From an uncultured Treponema sp. (GTDB taxonomy: Bacteria; Spirochaetota; Spirochaetia; Treponematales; Treponemataceae): 5,706 bases of DNA. The stretch lies in contig CAJPTT010000170.1 in NCBI GenBank assembly GCA_905373565.1, positions 1-5,706 on the forward strand. The letters are read 5' to 3'. The notes below the pieces were generated by a model. It searched no databases. It had not been told where the DNA came from and saw nothing but the letters and a program-made list of their open reading frames with translations. The number at the start of each line of letters is the position of its first letter. Position 1 is the first letter of the stretch. Both the position numbers and the translations under genes were made by a program. Below are positions 4,323 through 5,706 of the stretch, in pieces.

Positions 4323-5706
4323 ATGTATTCAATCGACCATATCCGCAATTTTTGTATTGTTGCTCATATCGATCACGGGAAGTCAACGCTTGCCGACCGT
4401 CTTATTGAAAAAGCCAAGGTTATCGACGAACGCTATTATCGGGCGCAGATGACCGACAACATGGATATTGAACGGGAACGCGGCATCACCATTAAAAGCC
4501 AAGCGGTTACTATTCCCTACCGCGCCGCCGACGGGCAGGATTATCTTTTAAATTTTGTTGACACCCCCGGGCACGTAGACTTTACGTATGAGGTATCCCG
4601 CGCTATTGCTTCCTGCGAGGGGGCAATTTTGATTGTGGACGCAACGCAGGGAGTGGAATCTCAGACGCTTTCCAATATGTACCTTGCGCTTGAGCATAAC
4701 CTCGAAATTCTGCCGGTAATAAACAAGATCGACTTACCGGCGGCGGATATTCCGGCGGTTTCCGCTCAAATTGATCACGATTTAGGGCTTGATTCCGATA
4801 TTGCCGTTGCGGTTTCGGCAAAGACCGGCAAAAATATCGATGCACTGTTTGAAGCCATTGTAAAGCACTTTCCGCCGCCGACCGGTTCCGCAGAAGCCCC
4901 CTTGCAGGCGCTCATCTTCGACTGCCACTACGACGCATACCGCGGGGTTATTATCCACCTGCGGGTGTTTGAAGGGGCGGTAAAGCCCGGCATGACCATC
5001 CGCTTTATGCACAGCAATGCGGAATACCGTGTAGAGGAGACGGGTGTTTTTATTCTTGACCTTGTGCAGCGGGATTCCCTTCGTGCAGGAGAAGTCGGCT
5101 ATATTATTGCCGGTATTAAAACCGTATCTGATGTGCAAGTCGGCGACACGCTCACTGATGCAGATCGCCCCTGTGCGGAACCTCGTGCAGGGTTCAAAGC
5201 GGTTAAGCCCGTGGTGTTTTCCTCCGTGTATCCGGTAGATACCAACGACTACGAGCAGCTGCGCGATGCCTTTGACAAACTCAAGCTCAATGACGCAAGC
5301 CTCACCTACGAAAAAGATTCTTCGGTGGCGCTCGGACACGGGTTCCGCTGCGGCTTTTTGGGACTGCTCCATTTGGAGATTGTACAGGAGCGGCTCGAAC
5401 GGGAATTCGACCAAGCGGTTATCTTTACTGCGCCGTCCGTGCAATACCGCCTCCATCTGCGGAACGGCGAGACCGTAATCTGCGACAACCCTGCCGAATA
5501 CCCCGACGAAGGAAAAATCGCTTCCGCCGATGAGCCGTATATCAAAGCAAATATCATCACCCCGACGGAATACCTCGGCAATATCATCTCCCTCTGCATC
5601 GAAAAACGAGGTGTGCAAACCAATATGAACTACCTCGACCAAAAGCGGGTGGAGGTTACCTACGAAATGCCGCTTGCAGAAGTGCTGTTTGAGTTTTACG
5701 ACCGCT
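4323..5706 (+). CDS. lepA: Elongation factor 4, ribosomal back-translocase GTPase LepA (3' truncated by window)
   Basis: LepA (EF4) is a conserved GTPase that binds the ribosome. It has been linked to back-translocation of stalled ribosomes and to initiation or 30S assembly. The window shows 461 codons of a protein usually near 600, with no stop, so about 140 residues lie beyond the edge. GTPase motifs are complete: AHIDHGKS (14-21), Thr56 in RGITI, DTPGH (80-84), NKID (134-137) and SAK (165-167). Further family signatures are LNDASL, GFRCGFLGLLH, YLGNIISLCIEKRGVQTNM and the following LTYE-like strand. The N-terminus aligns with known LepA, and the start is forced: an in-frame TAA at 4308-4310 leaves only four codons upstream, none a start codon. 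The 20 bases before ATG contain no Shine-Dalgarno. It diverges from cstA. Confidence 0.97.
   Translation, partial: MYSIDHIRNFCIVAHIDHGKSTLADRLIEKAKVIDERYYRAQMTDNMDIERERGITIKSQAVTIPYRAADGQDYLLNFVDTPGHVDFTYEVSRAIASCEGAILIVDATQGVESQTLSNMYLALEHNLEILPVINKIDLPAADIPAVSAQIDHDLGLDSDIAVAVSAKTGKNIDALFEAIVKHFPPPTGSAEAPLQALIFDCHYDAYRGVIIHLRVFEGAVKPGMTIRFMHSNAEYRVEETGVFILDLVQRDSLRAGEVGYIIAGIKTVSDVQVGDTLTDADRPCAEPRAGFKAVKPVVFSSVYPVDTNDYEQLRDAFDKLKLNDASLTYEKDSSVALGHGFRCGFLGLLHLEIVQERLEREFDQAVIFTAPSVQYRLHLRNGETVICDNPAEYPDEGKIASADEPYIKANIITPTEYLGNIISLCIEKRGVQTNMNYLDQKRVEVTYEMPLAEVLFEFYDR

Noticed and set aside
3981..4348. Two overlapping minus-strand frames of 82 and 105 codons in the cstA-lepA spacer
   Set aside because: They read through the palindromic repeats, so they repeat a YGASTAS phrase from the shared closing block. 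They have no ribosome-binding site, and the longer one runs into the lepA start. Repeat-derived spurious frames explain them better.
4782..5642. 286-codon open frame on the minus strand opposite lepA
   Set aside because: It lies fully antisense to well-conserved LepA sequence, has no recognisable domain, and is an expected by-product of GC-rich third positions in the opposite strand.

Overview
The window holds four recognisable protein genes and looks like a stretch of ordinary bacterial chromosome. The most likely source is a spirochaete close to the mid-GC oral treponemes. This is an inference from the overall feel of the proteins, the mixed AT-rich spacers and GC-richer genes, and the repeat-laden intergenic DNA. 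Nothing in the window proves the genus.

Layout. Bases 1-47 are probably the tail of an upstream gene, plausibly xseA. They overlap xseB (34-267, TTG start), the small subunit of exonuclease VII. mutL (273-2279) follows after 5 bases and encodes a mismatch-repair protein with a complete endonuclease motif. The two form a short DNA-repair operon reading rightwards. A CstA-type transporter gene (2357-3865) reads leftwards and converges on mutL across a 77-base gap with one weak hairpin. lepA (4323 to the window end, truncated) reads rightwards and diverges from cstA.

The 457-base cstA-lepA spacer (3866-4322) is the most structured non-coding DNA here. It holds a near-consensus promoter and strong ribosome-binding site for cstA and a 10-bp inverted repeat bracketing the predicted cstA transcription start. 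It also holds an upstream dyad, two copies of a modular palindromic repeat (4083-4142 and 4179-4270), and a candidate lepA promoter.

How the genes relate. XseB and MutL both serve DNA repair: exonuclease VII degrades single-stranded DNA, including strands excised in mismatch repair. CstA imports peptides or pyruvate and stands as a single-gene unit with its own promoter. LepA is a ribosomal GTPase and appears unrelated in function to its neighbours.

I found no undescribed multi-gene system. The points most worth a second look are the modular repeat pair, the apparently leaderless start of lepA, the shared Shine-Dalgarno-poor start context of lepA and mutL, and the control region of cstA.
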